Origin: Oscillospiraceae bacterium
Lineage (GTDB): Bacteria; Bacillota_A; Clostridia; Oscillospirales; Oscillospiraceae
Length of the DNA: 14,915 bases
Assembly: GCA_017455225.1 (NCBI GenBank)
Contig: JAFTBL010000001.1
Span: forward strand, 1-14,915
Direction: 5' to 3'
Below are positions 7,136 to 14,040 of the stretch, one piece after another. Numbering within the stretch: the stretch's first letter is position 1; each line of letters begins with the position of its first letter. The position numbers and the translations under genes were made by a program. The notes beneath the pieces are model-generated. The model saw nothing but the letters and a program-made list of their open reading frames with translations, was not told where the DNA came from and made no database searches.

Positions 7136-7146
7136 GTGACTGTGCC

Positions 7147-7186
7147 AAAAAGGAACGCGGGGCCGTGCCCGAAAGCACAGCCCCGC
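7147..7186 (-). terminator. Terminator of the abrB-like gene
   Basis: The stem GCGGGGC/GCCCCGC plus GTGC/GCAC has one mismatch and a 6-base loop (7157-7186). On the minus strand it is followed by TTCCTTTTT. It cuts off transcription into the pseudogene. Confidence 0.8.
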
Positions 7187-7262
7187 AGGGAAACAAGTCT
7201 CTATTCCATTTGACCGTTCAAAAAGTTTCCCCGGGAAAGACTTCCCCACGGCAGACTCGCTT

Positions 7263-7505
7263 TTACGCCTTTTTCAGCTCTTGCAGGCACCGGGCGCACA
7301 CGTTTTTCCCTTTGAACTCCTGCACATCCCTGACGCTGTCGCAGAACACGCAGGTGGTGCGGTGCTTGCGCAGAACAATGGCCGAGCCGTCCACATAGAT
7401 CTCCAGCGCGTCCTTCTTGCCGATGTCCAGTGTGCGGCGCAGTTCGATGGGCAGAACGATCCGTCCCAGCCCGTCTACTTCCCTAACGATACCGGTTGAT
7501 TTCAC
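7263..7505 (-). CDS. abrB: AbrB-type transition-state regulator with a C-terminal Cys4 motif
   Basis: This 80-residue DNA-binding protein has an N-terminal swapped-hairpin AbrB domain. The first 40 residues (STGIVREVDGLGRIVLPIELRR, DALEIYV) match the domain of Bacillus AbrB almost throughout. The C-terminal half differs: C52, C55, C70 and C73 form a small zinc-ribbon-like element in place of the Bacillus dimerisation tail, a form common in Clostridia. The start is GTG at 7505, with AGGAG eight bases upstream; the longer in-frame reading to 7568 lacks a ribosome site and extends beyond the family start. AbrB proteins repress transition-phase and sporulation genes. Here the gene is divergent from spmA, and its promoter region carries Spo0A-box-like sequences. 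Confidence 0.93.
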   Translation of the reverse strand: MKSTGIVREVDGLGRIVLPIELRRTLDIGKKDALEIYVDGSAIVLRKHRTTCVFCDSVRDVQEFKGKNVCARCLQELKKA

Positions 7506-7558
7506 AATGCTTCTCCTCTTCTCGCTCCGATTCCTCACTGCAGCTTTGCTGCTCAAAC

Positions 7559-7587
7559 AATATGCCATATTTTTCCCTTTTTGTCAA
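7559..7587 (-). promoter_or_regulatory. Sigma-A promoter of the abrB-like gene
   Basis: On the minus strand, TTGACA (7587-7582), a 17-base spacer and CATATT (7564-7559) lie about 55 bases before the GTG start. Confidence 0.85.
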
Positions 7588-7602
7588 CTGTTGGTCGACA
7601 AA
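7580..7602. promoter_or_regulatory. Inverted pair of Spo0A-box-like sites over the abrB -35
   Basis: TTTGTCAAC (plus strand, 7580-7588) and TTTGTCGAC (minus strand, 7602-7594) each differ from the 0A-box consensus TTTGTCRAA at one position. They face each other with a 5-base centre and cover the -35 box. In Bacillus, Spo0A represses abrB directly, so this is a plausible operator. It is inferred from consensus only. Confidence 0.55.
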
Positions 7603-7660
7603 AGGCCGCTCATTTTTACATATTACCGTTAATAAGATAAAACGGAAAGGAGCTGGTTGC

Positions 7661-8233
7661 ATGGCGATGGCTTGGGTGTGGACGCTGCTGACTGCAGCGG
7701 CGCTGGTATGCTCGCTGTTTTGCGGCACCACGGCGGCGGTCAGCCGGGCGGCGCTGGAGGGCGCGGCGGCCGCGGTAGAACTGGCGTTGGGGCTGGCGGG
7801 CGGGCTGTGCCTGTGGTCGGGCGTGATGGAACTGATGCAGCGGTGCGGCTGGAGCAAGGGGCTTGCGCGGCTGAGTCGGCCGGTGCTGCGGCGGCTGCTG
7901 CCCCGTGCCGGCCGGGACGAGGAAACGCTGGCGGCAGTCAGTGCCAACCTGTCTGCCAACTTTCTGGGGCTGGGCAACGCCGCCACGCCCGCAGGGATCC
8001 GGGCGGCGCGGCGGATGGCCCGGGGGCTGGACGGCACGGCGGACAACGAGCTGTGCCGTCTGGTGGTGCTGAACACCGCCTCGGTGCAGCTGCTGCCCAC
8101 CACCGTGGCCACGATCCGCGCCGGTTACGGCAGTGCCGCGCCTTTTGACATCCTGCCCGCCGTGTGGATCAGCTCGGTGCTGTCGGTGGCGGCGGGACTG
8201 CTGGCGGCACGCATGCTGGAGAGATGGCGATGA
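7661..8233 (+). CDS. spmA: Spore maturation protein A
   Basis: SpmA is a membrane protein needed for spore core dehydration in Bacillus and Clostridium. Its nucleoside-recognition (Gate) fold suggests transport, but the substrate is not known. This copy has 190 residues, with hydrophobic segments at about 4-21, 39-60, 140-150 and 165-183. The conserved signature SANLSANFLGLGNAATPAG (94-112) identifies the family. I take the ATG at 7661 with AAAGGAG upstream. Its TGA overlaps the ATG of spmB, so the two are translationally coupled. In Bacillus dacB precedes spmA; here there is no dacB, and an abrB-like gene is divergent instead. I found no convincing sigma-E promoter in the gap. Confidence 0.93.
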   Translation: MAMAWVWTLLTAAALVCSLFCGTTAAVSRAALEGAAAAVELALGLAGGLCLWSGVMELMQRCGWSKGLARLSRPVLRRLLPRAGRDEETLAAVSANLSANFLGLGNAATPAGIRAARRMARGLDGTADNELCRLVVLNTASVQLLPTTVATIRAGYGSAAPFDILPAVWISSVLSVAAGLLAARMLERWR

Positions 8234-8757
8234 CCGACCTGAGCGCCCTGCTGATTCCGGCGCTGCTGGCGCTGCTGAGTCTGTACGCCCTAAGCAAAAA
8301 GATAGATGTGTACGGCGCTCTGACCGCCGGTGCCGCCGACGGACTGACGGCGGTTTTGCGGATCCTGCCGTCGCTGGCGGCACTGCTGAGCGCCGTGTAT
8401 ATGTTCCGCGCCAGCGGCGCCATGGAACTGCTGACCGGACTTTTGGAGCCGGCGCTTCGGTATCTGGGCATTCCGGCGGAAACCGCGCCCATCCTGCTGG
8501 TGCGCCCTCTCAGCGGCGCCGGCGCCATTGCTGTTGCTTCGGAGCTGATGCAGCGCCACGGTCCCGACTCCTACGTGGGGCGGGTGGCGGCGGTGATGGT
8601 GGGCTGTACGGAGACCACCTTTTACACCATAGCCGTCTATTTCGGCGCTGCCGGCATCCACCGCACCCGCCACACCGTGCCTGCCGCTCTGACTGCGGAT
8701 CTGGTGGGCTTCATCGCCGCGGCGGCGTCTGTGCGGCTGCTGCTTAGCGGGGAATAA
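8230..8757 (+). CDS. spmB: Spore maturation protein B
   Basis: SpmB is the membrane partner of SpmA in spore core dehydration. It has 175 residues with several hydrophobic helices. Family signatures are RPLSGAGA (92-99) and GCTETTFYTIAVYFGAAG (125-142). The ATG at 8230 overlaps the spmA stop (ATGA), with GGAGAG six bases upstream; an ATG at 8224 is possible but would sit directly on that site. No good terminator follows, only an AT-rich stretch leading into the next unit. Confidence 0.94.
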   Translation: MTDLSALLIPALLALLSLYALSKKIDVYGALTAGAADGLTAVLRILPSLAALLSAVYMFRASGAMELLTGLLEPALRYLGIPAETAPILLVRPLSGAGAIAVASELMQRHGPDSYVGRVAAVMVGCTETTFYTIAVYFGAAGIHRTRHTVPAALTADLVGFIAAAASVRLLLSGE

Positions 8758-8781
8758 ATTTTTTTCTGAAAATTCGTTTTT

Positions 8782-8814
8782 TTAAAGTTTCGCTTAAGCT
8801 TTTTCCGATATAGT
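8782..8814 (+). promoter_or_regulatory. Possible direct-repeat operator and -10 upstream of the response regulator
   Basis: TTAAAGTTT (8782-8790) and TTAAGCTTT (8794-8802) repeat with a 12-base period, the kind of same-face direct repeat used by OmpR-family regulators. They precede a possible -10, TATAGT (8809-8814). No consensus -35 is visible, so the promoter may need an activator. Confidence 0.4.
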
Positions 8815-8847
8815 TGCCCCAACAAACAGGAAAGGACGGTGCCCGCC

Positions 8848-9447
8848 ATGCGCATCCTGCTGGCAGATCCGGATCGGGATCTGCTGACCGCCTGCTCCAA
8901 AACGCTGGCTCTGCACGGCCATACCGTGATCACGGCCTTTGACGGAGCGCAGGCCATCGCTCTGATCGGCGAAGAGCCGTTTGAGCTCGCCGTCGTGTCG
9001 GAGCGCCTGCCCCGGGTATCGACCCGGCAGCTCCTGACACTGCTGCGGCAGAAGGAGATCCCCCATATCGTGCTGCTGTACCGCCCCTTGTCCGGCCGGC
9101 TGCTGTGCCAGCAGCCCACTGCCTGTGACTATCTGCCTCTCCCCTTCCTGCCGGCGGAACTGGCGGCGCGGGTGGAGCAGGTGCATCAGATGAGCCAAAG
9201 CGGCCGGGTGCTGACGTGGGACAAGCTGGCCGTGGACGAGGGCCGCTTTTGCCTGCGGGATACTGACGTCACGCTGTGCTGGGGCGAGATTGAAACGCTG
9301 GACAAGCTGTTTGCCGGGGCGCCGGCAGCCGACAGGGCCATGCCTTATCTTACCTCGCTGAATATCAAGCTGGCCCGGATCCGCTCCGGCGTACAGATCC
9401 GCTGCACAGCGAAGAAAGGATATCAATTGGTGAGTGTAAATGAATAG
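8848..9447 (+). CDS. OmpR-type response regulator with a degenerate receiver
   Basis: This 199-residue protein has an N-terminal receiver (MRILLADPD, 1-9; acidic site D7/D9) and a divergent winged-helix DNA-binding domain (about 118-198, ending IRCTAKKGYQLV). By eye alignment, the receiver has lost its conserved residues: the phosphoacceptor Asp is Ser51 (FELAVVSERLP), the switch Thr/Ser is Leu77, and the Lys before the final Pro-Phe is Leu98 (DYLPLPF). It should therefore not accept phosphate in the normal way. The first half of the wing domain also departs from the usual pattern. I chose ATG 8848; GTG 8839 is an alternative with good AGGA spacing. Its last 8 bases overlap the kinase gene. 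It probably binds DNA in a phosphorylation-independent way. Confidence 0.85.
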   Translation: MRILLADPDRDLLTACSKTLALHGHTVITAFDGAQAIALIGEEPFELAVVSERLPRVSTRQLLTLLRQKEIPHIVLLYRPLSGRLLCQQPTACDYLPLPFLPAELAARVEQVHQMSQSGRVLTWDKLAVDEGRFCLRDTDVTLCWGEIETLDKLFAGAPAADRAMPYLTSLNIKLARIRSGVQIRCTAKKGYQLVSVNE

Positions 9448-10651
9448 AGTTCGAAAACAGTTCATTCTGACCGCCATGCTGGCGATCTTCGTATTGCTGA
9501 CCGTGCTTTTGACGGTGATCAACGGCGTCAACTTCACCATGGCCAGCGAGGATGCGGACAAGTTGACGGAGATGCTCTCCGGCAGCCGGGGCAGCTTCGT
9601 CCCCACAGAGGATGAGCGTCCCGCGCCGCAAAATGGCTTCGGCCGCATGGGGCCCATGGGGCCCTCCGCGCCGGATATGCGTTCCTCGCTGCGCTATTTC
9701 ACCTTTGCCTTTGACGAAAACGGCGGCGCAGCGACCATCGCCTTCTCCATTTCCGCCGTCAGTCAGGAGGAGGCCGCCGCGTGGGCCCGGAGCCTGCTGA
9801 CGCGGCAGGGCACCGGCTGGACCCGAGGCACCTATCGCTACCGCATCTACAAGGTGGAGGGACAGACCTTCGTTACAGTGATCGATCAGGGGCGGGAGCT
9901 GTTGGGCTTCTACCGGATCCTGGTGGTGTCCGCCATCGGGCTGGCACTGGGGCTGCTGGCCAGCTTCGGCGTGCTGACTTCCGTCAGCAAGCGGCTTTTC
10001 AAGCCGCTGGAGGAGAACGACCGCAAGCAAAAGCACTTTATTGCCGAGGCGCAGCAGGCCTTTAAGGTGCCGCTGACCGTGATCAGCGCCAATACGGAGC
10101 TGCTGGAACGGGGCGGCGGGGAAACGGAGGAGACCCGCACCATCGACCGGCAGGTGCGAAGAATGACCGCGCTGGTGCGGGAACTGGGCGCCCTGTCGGC
10201 CGCAGAGGAGGCGGAGCTGACGCTGAGCGACGTGGATCTGAGCGGACTGTGCCGTGCTGTCGCCGACATCTATGAGCCGCAATTTTCCCGGCAGGGACTG
10301 ACGCTGAATACCCGCGTGGCGCCGCAGGTGACCGTGCGGGGCGACGCGGAGGCCCTGGACAAGGTGCTGCACGAGCTGCTGGACAACGCGCTGAAATTCA
10401 GCCGGGGTGCCGCCGCCTTGACCCTGCGCCAGGCGGACGACCGGATCGAGCTTCTCTGCAGCAGCGACACGGAGCTGCCGGCCGGCGCCGCCGACCAGAC
10501 CTTCGACCGCTTCACACGGCTTTCAAACGCCGACGGTGTACCGGGCGCGGGGCTGGGGCTGCCGCTGGTGAAGGAGATCGTCAAGGCCCACAATGGCCGG
10601 GTGAGCGCCGCCGTGGCGGACGGTGCGTTTACCGTCAGCATCCGGCTATGA
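9440..10651 (+). CDS. Membrane histidine kinase homologue lacking the phosphoacceptor His
   Basis: This 403-residue inner-membrane protein has TM1 at about 8-31, an extracytoplasmic domain of about 125 residues with a Gly/Met/Pro-rich stretch (66-80), and TM2 at about 158-180. It then goes straight into the dimerisation helix with no HAMP domain. The expected SHELRTPL motif reads QQAFKVPL (205-212), so the phosphoacceptor His is Gln206; the following PLTVISANTELL is normal. The ATPase domain looks intact: N-box HELLDNALKFS (311-321), F-box-like FDRFTR (355-360) and GAGLGLPLVKEI (369-380). It may still bind ATP and dimerise but cannot autophosphorylate at the standard site. It overlaps the regulator gene by 8 bases and precedes the VTC gene by 31 bases. 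Confidence 0.9.
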   Translation: MNRVRKQFILTAMLAIFVLLTVLLTVINGVNFTMASEDADKLTEMLSGSRGSFVPTEDERPAPQNGFGRMGPMGPSAPDMRSSLRYFTFAFDENGGAATIAFSISAVSQEEAAAWARSLLTRQGTGWTRGTYRYRIYKVEGQTFVTVIDQGRELLGFYRILVVSAIGLALGLLASFGVLTSVSKRLFKPLEENDRKQKHFIAEAQQAFKVPLTVISANTELLERGGGETEETRTIDRQVRRMTALVRELGALSAAEEAELTLSDVDLSGLCRAVADIYEPQFSRQGLTLNTRVAPQVTVRGDAEALDKVLHELLDNALKFSRGAAALTLRQADDRIELLCSSDTELPAGAADQTFDRFTRLSNADGVPGAGLGLPLVKEIVKAHNGRVSAAVADGAFTVSIRL

Positions 10652-10682
10652 CCTATTCCACGAACGAACAGGAGGTGAGCGC

Positions 10683-11393
10683 ATGAGCACGGGGCCGATC
10701 GTGGTGATGAAGCGCTACGAGCTGAAGTATCTGCTGAATGCCCAACAGACCGCCTTTCTCAAGGAGCGGCTGCGGGGACACATGGAGCTGGACGAGTACG
10801 GCCGCACCTCCATCGCCTCTCTCTACTACGACACGCCGGACTACCGGCTCATCCGCACCTCCATTGAAAAGCCGCCCTTCAAGGAAAAGGTGCGCCTGCG
10901 CTCCTACGGGCTGGCCACCGACGACTCGCCGGTATATCTGGAGCTGAAGCGGAAATCCGACGGCGTGGTGTACAAGCGAAGGGTGCAGACCACCATCCCG
11001 CTGGTGAAAAAATTCTTCGACGGCGACGGCGACATCTGCGCCGGCGGCCAGATCAACCGGGAGATCACCTATTTCCGGGACTATTACCGCACATTGGCCC
11101 CCGCCTGCCTCATCATCTACGACCGGGAGGCCTACTTTGAGCCCGGCGGCGATCTGCGTCTGACCATTGACCACAACCCCCGCTACCGGGCGGAGCAGTT
11201 GGATCTGCGCCGCTCCATGTACGGCACGTCTCTCCTGCCGGAGGGACACACCATTCTGGAGATCAAGGTGCAGCAGGCCATGCCGCTGTGGCTGTGCTCC
11301 ATACTCAGCGAGGGCCGGATCTACAAAAACAGCTTCTCCAAATACGGCGAGGCGTACAAACAACAGCTGGCCGCAGCCGGCATGAAAGGATGA
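10683..11393 (+). CDS. VTC-domain (polyphosphate polymerase-like) protein
   Basis: This 236-residue soluble protein fills one VTC/CYTH-like tunnel domain. Alternating charged strands supply the basic and acidic residues lining the tunnel: RYELKYLL (11-18), SLYYDT (46-51), KVRLRSYG (69-76), VYLELKRK (84-91), IIYDREAY (144-151), LRLTIDHN (158-165), ILEIKV (191-196) and NSFSKYGEAY (216-225). In yeast the equivalent domain of Vtc4 makes polyphosphate from ATP at the membrane. The bacterial relatives are annotated by homology, and their product is not established here. There are no membrane segments, so the adjacent DUF4956 protein may anchor it. AGGAGGTGAGCGC precedes the ATG at 10683. The next gene starts 7 bases after its stop. 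Confidence 0.88.
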   Translation: MSTGPIVVMKRYELKYLLNAQQTAFLKERLRGHMELDEYGRTSIASLYYDTPDYRLIRTSIEKPPFKEKVRLRSYGLATDDSPVYLELKRKSDGVVYKRRVQTTIPLVKKFFDGDGDICAGGQINREITYFRDYYRTLAPACLIIYDREAYFEPGGDLRLTIDHNPRYRAEQLDLRRSMYGTSLLPEGHTILEIKVQQAMPLWLCSILSEGRIYKNSFSKYGEAYKQQLAAAGMKG

Positions 11394-11400
11394 AACCGCT

Positions 11401-12072
11401 ATGTTTGACTCTATCTACTCCACCTCCGTCACCGTCAGTGAATTCTTTGCCATGGCAGCGGCGTCGCTGTGCGCCGGGATCCTGTTCGCGTGGCTGATGA
11501 GCTTCCGCATCCGCTCTACCCGCCGCTTTTTCATTGTCAACGCCATCATCCCCTTCGTGGTGGCCACGGTGATCACCTTTGTCAGCGGCAACATCGGCGC
11601 CGGAGTCGCCATCGGCGGTGCTTTCGCTCTGATCCGCTTCCGCAGCGCCCAGGGCAGCGCCGACGAGATCGCCTCCATCCTCATCGCCATGGGAGCGGGC
11701 ATCGCCTTCGGCATGGGGTACCTGGCCTACGGCGTGGTCATTCTGCTGGGGCTGGCGCTGCTGTTCTTCCTGCTCTCCGCCCTGCCCATCTTCGAGCACA
11801 AGAGCATGGGCGAGGACAAGCTGCTGAAGATCACCATTCCCGAATCGCTGGATTATTCCACCGTGTTTGACGACACCTTCGCCCACTATCTCAAAAGCGC
11901 GGAAAACGCCGGGGTCAAGACCACCGGCATGGGCTCCATGTTCCGCCTGTCCTTCAAGATCCGCATGAAGGATCCCGCTGAGGAGAAGGCTTTCATCGAC
12001 GAGCTGCGCACCAAAAACGGCAATCTGGAGATCTCTCTGCTCCCCTATGCCGAGACTCAGAATCACCTGTAA
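11401..12072 (+). CDS. DUF4956 membrane protein
   Basis: This 223-residue protein has an N-terminal membrane half with about four helices (about 12-34, 43-62, 66-84 and 92-128). It includes a Gly/Ala-rich stretch and the conserved loop ALIRFRSAQGSADEI (76-90). A cytoplasmic C-terminal domain follows (about 138-223) with an alternating alpha/beta pattern. DUF4956 proteins are regularly found beside VTC-domain proteins, so it probably anchors or channels the product of the VTC enzyme. That role is inference. The overall layout of a small helical bundle with a ferredoxin-like tail recalls MgtC proteins, but I claim no homology. The start codon is 7 bases after the VTC stop, with AAAGGA inside the upstream gene. 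The lipoprotein gene starts 14 bases downstream. Confidence 0.85.
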   Translation: MFDSIYSTSVTVSEFFAMAAASLCAGILFAWLMSFRIRSTRRFFIVNAIIPFVVATVITFVSGNIGAGVAIGGAFALIRFRSAQGSADEIASILIAMGAGIAFGMGYLAYGVVILLGLALLFFLLSALPIFEHKSMGEDKLLKITIPESLDYSTVFDDTFAHYLKSAENAGVKTTGMGSMFRLSFKIRMKDPAEEKAFIDELRTKNGNLEISLLPYAETQNHL

Positions 12073-12086
12073 AGGAGGGGTATCCC

Positions 12087-13793
12087 ATGATGAAAAAACT
12101 ATCGGCACTTCTGCTGTGCCTTTGCATCGCCCTGTCGCTGACCGCCTGCGGCGGCAGCGCCGGGCAGACCGATACCGCCGGCTCCGGCCAGACCGATACC
12201 GGCGATGAGTTCCAGCCCTCCGGCGAGGTGGTGGCACAGGTGGACGCCCTGTCCGACGCCTTTGCCGACGGGGATTACAAGGACGTCACCGGGGAAACGC
12301 CGGACGCGGAGATCCTTCTCTCCGGCAGCTCCGGCACCATTTCCGACACCACTCGCGGCGCCTCCGGCACGGAGGTGACCGTCACCGCCAAGGGAATCTA
12401 CCGCGTCAGCGGCGAGAGCAACGGCGCGACCATCGTCATCAACGACCAGAGCGAGTCCGGCAACGTGTATCTCATTCTGGACGGCGTGACCATGACGGCG
12501 GAGGACGCCTGCATCCGGGTGGACGCGTGCGACAAGCTGGTGATCCAGTGCGTGGGCGACAACGCCCTCACCTCCACCGGCCTGACCGACACGGTAGACG
12601 GCGTTATCTACGCCGCCGACGACATGACGATCAACGGCTCCGGCACGCTGACCCTCACCTCCGCCGCCCACGGCATCGTGGCAAAGGACGACTGCAAGCT
12701 CACCGGCGCCGCAGTGACGATCACCAGCACCGGCGTGGGCATCAAGGCCAACGACTCGGTTCGCATCGGCGGCGGGGCCACCGTGATCTCCGCCGGGCAC
12801 GACGGCGTGCAGGTGGAGAACGACGGCGGCGACGGCTATTTCTACATGGAGTCCGGCTCGCTGACCGTGAACGCCGGATACGACGGCGTCTACGCCGTCG
12901 GCTCCGTCTCGCTGGCGGGCGGCACGCTGGATATCACCGCCGGGGGCGGCTCCGGCAGTTCCCAGAGCAGCACCTCCCAAAAGGGGCTCAAGAGCGACGG
13001 CGATATTGCCGTGGGCGATGTGACGCTCACCGTTTCCAGCGCCGACGACGCCATCCACAGCGCCGCCACCGTGTCCGTGACCGGCGGCACCCTGACCCTC
13101 TCCTCCTCCGACGACGGCATCCACGCCGACTCCACGCTCTCCATCTCCGGCGGCAGCGTGACGGTAAGCAAGTCCTATGAGGGGCTGGAGGCCTATATCG
13201 TGGACATCAGCGGCGGCAATATCTCCGTCACCGCCAGTGACGACGGGATCAACGCCGCGGGCGGCTCCGACAGTTCCTCCGCCGAGGCGGGGCCGTGGGG
13301 CTCCTCCACCGGCACGCTCACCGTTTCCGGCGGCCAGCTGTACGTCAACGCACAGGGCGACGGGCTGGATTCCAACGGCAGCCTGTACGTCACCGGCGGC
13401 ACCGTGATCGTGGAAGGCCCCACCAACGGCGGCAACGGCGCGCTGGACAAGGGCGACGGCAGCGGCTGCGTGGCCTCCGTCACCGGCGGCACCGTGCTGG
13501 CCATCGGCACGGCGGATATGGCGATGAACTTTGACAGCGGCACCCAGTGCTCCGGTCTTGTAAGCCTGTCCGGCTCCGCCGGCGACACCATCACCGTGTC
13601 CGACGGGTTCAGCTTCACCGTCAGCAAGAGCTTTGCCTGCGTGGTGTACTCCTCGCCCAATCTTGCGCAGGGCAGCAGCTACACCGTCACCGCCGGCAGC
13701 AGCTCCGCCACCATGGACTTCTCCTCCGGGCTGTACTACTCCGACGTAAGCGGCATGGGCGGCTTCGGCGGCGGCCCCGGCGGCCAGCATTGA
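12087..13793 (+). CDS. Beta-helix carbohydrate-binding-type lipoprotein (Cthe_2159/DUF4353-like)
   Basis: This 568-residue secreted protein begins with a lipoprotein signal peptide (basic start, hydrophobic core, lipobox LTAC, Cys21) and a Gly/Ser/Thr/Asp-rich spacer. From about residue 80 it consists of roughly 10-11 short degenerate repeats of about 22 residues. They alternate SGGTLTLSSS-type strands with DDGIHADS-type Asp-Gly turns, the pattern of a right-handed parallel beta-helix. This matches the DUF4353 family, whose Clostridium thermocellum member Cthe_2159 binds acidic polysaccharide. The tail is Gly-rich (GMGGFGGGPGG). It is anchored outside the membrane, probably contacting cell wall or polyanions. 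GGAGGGG precedes the ATG at 12087; a second ATG at 12090 is equally possible. It ends the pseudo-kinase/VTC cluster. Confidence 0.88.
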   Translation: MMKKLSALLLCLCIALSLTACGGSAGQTDTAGSGQTDTGDEFQPSGEVVAQVDALSDAFADGDYKDVTGETPDAEILLSGSSGTISDTTRGASGTEVTVTAKGIYRVSGESNGATIVINDQSESGNVYLILDGVTMTAEDACIRVDACDKLVIQCVGDNALTSTGLTDTVDGVIYAADDMTINGSGTLTLTSAAHGIVAKDDCKLTGAAVTITSTGVGIKANDSVRIGGGATVISAGHDGVQVENDGGDGYFYMESGSLTVNAGYDGVYAVGSVSLAGGTLDITAGGGSGSSQSSTSQKGLKSDGDIAVGDVTLTVSSADDAIHSAATVSVTGGTLTLSSSDDGIHADSTLSISGGSVTVSKSYEGLEAYIVDISGGNISVTASDDGINAAGGSDSSSAEAGPWGSSTGTLTVSGGQLYVNAQGDGLDSNGSLYVTGGTVIVEGPTNGGNGALDKGDGSGCVASVTGGTVLAIGTADMAMNFDSGTQCSGLVSLSGSAGDTITVSDGFSFTVSKSFACVVYSSPNLAQGSSYTVTAGSSSATMDFSSGLYYSDVSGMGGFGGGPGGQH

Positions 13794-13811
13794 GCAAAAA
13801 GGGCATAAAAA

Positions 13812-13835
13812 AGCGGGAGCCGACAGGCTCCCGCT
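13812..13835. terminator. Terminator hairpin, left copy
   Basis: A 10-base perfect stem, AGCGGGAGCC and its complement, has a GACA loop. It is preceded by A6 but followed by no T run, so it works best for minus-strand transcripts (T6 on that strand). It is identical over 22 bases to the hairpin at 14041-14062. Confidence 0.75.
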
Positions 13836-14040
13836 CAGCTTATTAAAGCAGCCTCGCAGAGTTCCGCCGCCGCAGCGGCGGAAGACGTGTTATCGTAATT
13901 TCTGACGACATGTGCGTCAGAAATTACACCTATCAGACTGCAAAGTGTGCGAAGTGTCCGCTAATAGCGGACAGCGAGTGCGCGAAGCAGGCTGCAAACC
14001 CCCTTGTCAAAAAACGGCGCAGCCGCTTTTTGACAGTCCC
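13836..14040. repeat. Gene-free block of four consecutive hairpins, possible small inserted element
   Basis: There are four strong inverted repeats: TTCCGCCGC/GCGGCGGAA (13862-13883); a perfect 13-base stem with a 7-base loop (13895-13927); TGTCCGCT/AGCGGACA (13955-13973); and TGTCAAAAA..CGGC/GCCG..TTTTTGACA with one mismatch (14005-14035). No credible gene lies here. It sits between two identical terminator hairpins, and the organisation suggests a structured intergenic repeat or non-autonomous mobile element. Confidence 0.6.

Noticed and set aside
7136..7249. N-terminal extension of the kinase-like fragment to an ATG at 7249
   Set aside because: The extra residues cross the abrB terminator hairpin, show no domain or membrane segment, and the start has no ribosome site.
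9365..10372. Minus-strand open frame of 335 codons
   Set aside because: Antisense to the kinase gene, whose N- and G-boxes are clear on the plus strand.
12950..13520. Recurrent short DNA repeats such as CACCGGCGGCACC, considered as a repeat array
   Set aside because: They are in frame with the beta-helix repeats of the lipoprotein and are explained by repeated TGGT-type codons, without constant spacers as in CRISPR.
12099..13790. Long minus-strand open frame of 563 codons
   Set aside because: Mirror of the repetitive GC-rich lipoprotein gene; it is Gly/Ala/Val/His-rich with no domain and lacks a ribosome site.
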